DNA of 56,218 nucleotides from an uncultured Prevotellaceae bacterium (GTDB taxonomy: Bacteria > Bacteroidota > Bacteroidia > Bacteroidales > Bacteroidaceae). The stretch's first letter is position 1; every line of letters starts with the position of its first letter. A model generated the notes under the pieces. The model did not search any database. It was not told where the DNA came from and saw nothing but the letters and a program-made list of their open reading frames with translations. Position numbers and translations under genes: made by a program. Of this stretch, positions 52,779 through 56,218 are shown one piece after another. Where the stretch lies: the NCBI GenBank assembly GCA_900316265.1, contig ONCH01000008.1, forward strand, positions 1 to 56,218, in the 5' to 3' direction.

Positions 52779-54754
52779 TTTGCTTCGGTGATGATACCAT
52801 GACGATAAGCGTAGAGCAACTGACGGAGGTCGGCAATCTGACTACGTAACTCAGTACCCTTATCTGTATCGGCCACCAACATGCGATGGGCAGAGAGTTC
52901 CACGAGTTGGGTGGTTGACTTGATATCCGTTCCCTTTTCGATAGCTTCTGATGCGCTCGTAAATGGTTCATGCTGAACGAGTTGGAAGCCACGACTATGG
53001 TAAACCAACGTGTATCCGGCAATGCCTGTCTCTGAATGGTAAGCCTGTGAGAATCCACCATCGATGACCATCAGTTTACCGTTGGCCTTGATGGGATTCT
53101 CGCCCTTCGAAGCATGAACGGGAACATGGCCATTGATAATATGACGGTTCTTACCCTGTACACCAAAGGCGTCAAGGATGCGGTCAACAACCTCTTCTGA
53201 GTCGCGCAACTGGAAGTAGTAGCCTTTCTCCTCCTTAAATATCGTCTTATCTGTCAGGAAGTAGCGTTCAAACGTAGCCATCTTCGACTTGTCGAAGAGG
53301 GGAGAGTCCTTGCCACACCACAGATAGAGGAAGTAGTCGCGTGCATAGAGTCGCAGTTCCTTTTCTGTATCGCTCTCAAATGCCGCACGCACCATCATGC
53401 CAATGTGATGCATCAGGTCTTTGCCGCTGTAGCACTTGCCCTTGTACAGCTCCACTTCTTTTAGTGTTCCGTCTTCGTTCAGGGGTACAGAGGCATGATA
53501 GAGCAGGTTCTGGTTGCAGATGGTATACATACAACCATGACTGAGCAACATCTTGATATGTTTCTGCAGTTTCTCGCTGGCCTTGAACGAGTGGTGCAGG
53601 CGCTCCATCAACAGATTCTCCTCGGGCGTCAGCTCGCACGGGTTCTTGGGGTCGATAGTGGGGAAATTGTTCGAACGCATCTCATACTCCTTGCCATCGA
53701 TGACCAGCACACCACGCTCGTAGTCAATGTGGTCTAGCAGACAGCGGTCCAGCATGCCCCATTCCGGACGGCGTTTGAAAATCTGTGCCTCCTTCTTGAA
53801 CTGAATAATCGAGATAGCTTTGTGCATCTGTGCAGTCAGACGGATATATTTCTCCTGCATGGTGTTGCCCGCCATCAATTTAGGGATGAATTCCTCGCAC
53901 GGATCGTCACCGTAGGTCTCCATAGCGAAGGTGGCCAGCGGTACAAGATTAATGCCGTAAGCATCCTCGACAGTTGCCAGATTGGCGTAACGCAACGACA
54001 GGCGTAGCACGTTGCAAATGCAGGCGTTGTTGCCAGCTCCGGCACCCATCCACAGTATGTCGTGGTTACCCCATTGAATGTCCCATGAGTGGTACTGCTT
54101 CATTGTGTCGAGTATGATGTGTGCACCGGGACCGCGATCATAGATGTCGCCCAGAATGTGCAACTGGTCGATGGCCAGACGCTGGATAACGTTACACAAA
54201 GCAATAATGAAATCGTCTGCACGACCTGTCGAGATAATAGTGTCGACAATGACGCTGACATAGGCTGCCTTATCGTTGTCATCGGTACGCTCGTGCAACA
54301 GTTCCTCGATAATATAGGCAAACTCTTCGGGCAGCGACTTACGTACCTTCGAGCGTGTGTATTTTGACGACACATCACGGCAGACGGCCACCAGTCGGTG
54401 GATGGTGATGTGGTACCAGTCGTCCAGGTCGTCCGACTCGGCAGCTTTGATGAGTTCCAGTTTCTCTTCTGGATAATATATTAAGGTACACAGCTCGCGG
54501 CGCTCCTTGTCACGGATATCGCCGGCAAACAGTTCACTAACTTTACGACGGATGTTTCCAGAGGCATTCTTGATAACATGCTTGAAGGCTGCACTCTCTC
54601 CGTGCAGGTCAGCAAGGAAGTGTTCTGTACCCTTGGGCAGGTTGAGGATAGCCTCCAGATTGATAATCTCTGTAGATGCAGCAGCTATCGTGGGAAACGA
54701 AGTCGCTAGCAGTCGCAGATAGTGCATGTCGTGCTCTGAGAATTGTTCTTTCAT
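52775..54754 (-). CDS. fbp: fructose-1,6-bisphosphatase class 3
   Basis: 659-residue class 3 FBPase, the gluconeogenic phosphatase of Firmicutes and Bacteroidetes. The metallophosphatase core is seen in LADLHGESAAFKHVIKNASG, LHILGDIYDRGPGAHIILD, IQWGNHDILWMGA and HIINGHVPVHASKGENPI. The flanking regions match the full family length. 19 nt downstream of the glycosyltransferase gene, and overlapping the FolK-like gene. Confidence 0.95.
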   Translation of the reverse strand: MKEQFSEHDMHYLRLLATSFPTIAAASTEIINLEAILNLPKGTEHFLADLHGESAAFKHVIKNASGNIRRKVSELFAGDIRDKERRELCTLIYYPEEKLELIKAAESDDLDDWYHITIHRLVAVCRDVSSKYTRSKVRKSLPEEFAYIIEELLHERTDDNDKAAYVSVIVDTIISTGRADDFIIALCNVIQRLAIDQLHILGDIYDRGPGAHIILDTMKQYHSWDIQWGNHDILWMGAGAGNNACICNVLRLSLRYANLATVEDAYGINLVPLATFAMETYGDDPCEEFIPKLMAGNTMQEKYIRLTAQMHKAISIIQFKKEAQIFKRRPEWGMLDRCLLDHIDYERGVLVIDGKEYEMRSNNFPTIDPKNPCELTPEENLLMERLHHSFKASEKLQKHIKMLLSHGCMYTICNQNLLYHASVPLNEDGTLKEVELYKGKCYSGKDLMHHIGMMVRAAFESDTEKELRLYARDYFLYLWCGKDSPLFDKSKMATFERYFLTDKTIFKEEKGYYFQLRDSEEVVDRILDAFGVQGKNRHIINGHVPVHASKGENPIKANGKLMVIDGGFSQAYHSETGIAGYTLVYHSRGFQLVQHEPFTSASEAIEKGTDIKSTTQLVELSAHRMLVADTDKGTELRSQIADLRQLLYAYRHGIITEAK

Positions 54755-54773
54755 AGTCTTATCTTTAGGCGTT

Positions 54774-55871
54774 TTATATCTTCAAGTGGTTGTCTATATG
54801 TTTTCTCATGTGTCGCGTCAGACGGTCTTCGAGTGGGGGCATTGGCATGTGTCCCTCATCTAGTCCTGTCAGGTCGTAGGTCAGTTGCATGATACGTCGT
54901 GCAAACTTGTACAAGTGGCGTTCTTTCAGCGCGTCACAGAGCTGGTCTTCTGCTGTGTCGTGGTTACGCAGTTCCTTGTCCAGTTCCACAAGATGTGACA
55001 AGGTGAGTCGTTTATGCAAGGCTAGTCGGCGCAGATGGCGGAACGTGGACATAAGTCGGTCGTTCTCAGTAGCATACTGCATACCGATGGCTTCCTCAAT
55101 AGTTTTCGAAGGTTCATAACCGTCGGGCTTGAAAGACGGCATCTGCTGGATGTCAAAATCAGGAGCATCTATACGTAGTACCTGCAATCCGCGACGGACG
55201 GTCTCGCTGACCTGTTCCTGATGAACATAGCAATAAAGCATGCGCCATTGGTTGTTATCGCTGATGGTGACATACGACTCACCTAACCAGCGCTCATCTC
55301 CCGTGATACCCACCTTCAGCAACTGACGCAAGGTTCTCTTTGTGCTATCTGTCATCAGTTCCCAGGTGTTGCTGTCCATGATTTTACGATACACCTGTGC
55401 CTGTTGTCGTGCCATTTCCTGTGCTGTTGTGGTGTTGGTTATCAGAGAGTTGCGGATGATAACTATCCTACGGTTCCAGTCCAGTTTGCGCAGACACTCT
55501 TCTTCCATTTTTCCCTGCACGATGACGGCATAAGCTTTGTGAATCAGACTGCGCTGGAAAAGCAGTTGCTTGGGCAATTTCTCTTTCCAGTAGCGTTGCT
55601 TCATAATCCACGGTTCCAGTTGTCCATGAGGTGTTACTACTACTCGAGTGCCCAGTTGCAAGGCCCTTCTGGCTATGCGATTGGCGGCATACAGCCAGCA
55701 GCCGTGTATGTGCAACAGGTCGTAATGCCGGTCGCGCAACGACTGAAGTGCCTCTTGAACGGTTGTTGCCGATTCGTTCTCGGCATCCGTTCTCATCTCC
55801 TCACATAGCGTCTTGACATATTCCGCGATGTTTTCGGAGGCATTACTAGCGTAGTAGTGAAGTATTCTCAT
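54774..55871 (-). CDS. glycosyltransferase-like protein (GT4-type N-terminal domain)
   Basis: 365 residues. Residues 1-150 follow a GT-B donor/acceptor Rossmann domain (MRILHYYASNASENIAEYVK, YDLLHIHGCWLYAANRIAR, RVVVTPHGQLEPW). No GT4 donor motif (E-x7-E) is visible in the C-terminal half, which instead looks alpha-helical with many Arg and Leu. The protein may have lost catalysis or use another fold. It overlaps the upstream gene by ATGA. Confidence 0.6.
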   Translation of the reverse strand: MRILHYYASNASENIAEYVKTLCEEMRTDAENESATTVQEALQSLRDRHYDLLHIHGCWLYAANRIARRALQLGTRVVVTPHGQLEPWIMKQRYWKEKLPKQLLFQRSLIHKAYAVIVQGKMEEECLRKLDWNRRIVIIRNSLITNTTTAQEMARQQAQVYRKIMDSNTWELMTDSTKRTLRQLLKVGITGDERWLGESYVTISDNNQWRMLYCYVHQEQVSETVRRGLQVLRIDAPDFDIQQMPSFKPDGYEPSKTIEEAIGMQYATENDRLMSTFRHLRRLALHKRLTLSHLVELDKELRNHDTAEDQLCDALKERHLYKFARRIMQLTYDLTGLDEGHMPMPPLEDRLTRHMRKHIDNHLKI

Positions 55872-56218
55872 GCAAACATGTTTTTGAAGAACACGGCGAT
55901 GCCAAGACTCATCCGTTTGCTCATGCCAAGACGCTGGTCGAAGAGCATGATGGCCTTAAAGATAGTATCTTTATTTACGGCTATGGCATCGTACATGCCT
56001 CGACGCATGCGGAACCAGCGTCCCTTATGTCCGCCACCGCCGTAACACTCAGCCTTCAGCATGAAGTTGGTGGCTTCGTCTAGATCGTCGAACTGTTGGT
56101 GAGTCACCTCCGGTGCGCCATGCTTCAGCCGACAATAGACAGCTGTTACCTCGCCATTGGCCAGTCCTGTCAGCCACTCAGTAGAGAGGGGAGGGCGATG
56201 GATATCGGCAAAGACGAC
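55868..56218 (-). CDS. C-terminal part of an unidentified protein, possibly a glycosyltransferase (partial)
   Basis: The minus-strand frame is open from the right window edge to a stop at 55868, giving 116 residues. YGGGGHKGRWFRMRRGMYDA and RLGMSKRMSLGIAVFFKNMF are the clearest parts. Context beside a glycosyltransferase, and a basic amphipathic C terminus, suggest envelope polysaccharide synthesis. The GTG inside (56107) is not needed as a start since the frame continues past the edge. Confidence 0.5.
   Translation of the reverse strand, partial: VVFADIHRPPLSTEWLTGLANGEVTAVYCRLKHGAPEVTHQQFDDLDEATNFMLKAECYGGGGHKGRWFRMRRGMYDAIAVNKDTIFKAIMLFDQRLGMSKRMSLGIAVFFKNMFA

Overview
The window comes from a member of the Bacteroidales, most likely Prevotella or a close relative. 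Evidence: promoters of the Bacteroidetes form TAnnTTTG with a TTG-type upstream element occur before many genes; ribosome sites are A/T-rich with no clear Shine-Dalgarno; and several genes are typical of the group (RprXY two-component pair, eukaryote-type GT3 glycogen synthase, class 3 fructose-bisphosphatase, DUF4491 protein, secreted protein ending in the Prevotella-style 'YNLAGQR...GIVI' tail). No rRNA or tRNA genes were seen.

Layout. 1-23,200 is mostly conserved housekeeping sequence: a small protein with its own promoter and terminator, pyrF-prfA (minus), queA-nadE-TrmH methyltransferase (plus), a secreted protein/DUF4491/TonB receptor group, rprXY, lepA, a Crp-like regulator, ispE, the glycogen synthase/phosphorylase pair and a C4-dicarboxylate transporter. 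23,300-28,220 is an AT-rich accessory island. 28,300-56,218 is again conserved: pepD and a lipoprotein, a RelA/SpoT-like protein, truA, a hemerythrin-LuxR regulator, thrS-nspC, patatin-trmD, an FprA flavoprotein, a UDP-glucuronate-type epimerase, galM-galK, an ABC-F/grpE/dnaJ/folC group, and a glycosyltransferase/fbp/FolK-like group running off the right edge.

The island holds the main discovery candidate. A 524-residue TnpB/Cas12-like nuclease with an intact RuvC triad but no zinc-ribbon cysteines is encoded directly downstream of a small CRISPR array (four identical 36-nt repeats plus one degenerate repeat, four spacers of 29-30 nt). No cas1, cas2 or cas6 is present. Between a minus-strand promoter and the array lies about 180 nt with several hairpins, ending in a 16-nt anti-repeat placed like the tracrRNA-to-repeat junction of a single-guide RNA. 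A 44-residue, very acidic ORF follows the nuclease by 13 nt. The same island has a 202-bp element with long terminal inverted repeats whose unit shares an 11-nt core with the CRISPR repeat, a partial duplication of a kinase-like gene end, and a deletion scar with a chimeric ORF.

Other themes are a family of 7-nt tandem repeats in spacers, across start/stop codons and inside queA; promoters so close to start codons that the mRNAs should be leaderless or nearly so; and a perfect 13-bp inverted repeat around the rprX promoter. All functions are read from sequence by eye; no database search or structure prediction was run.
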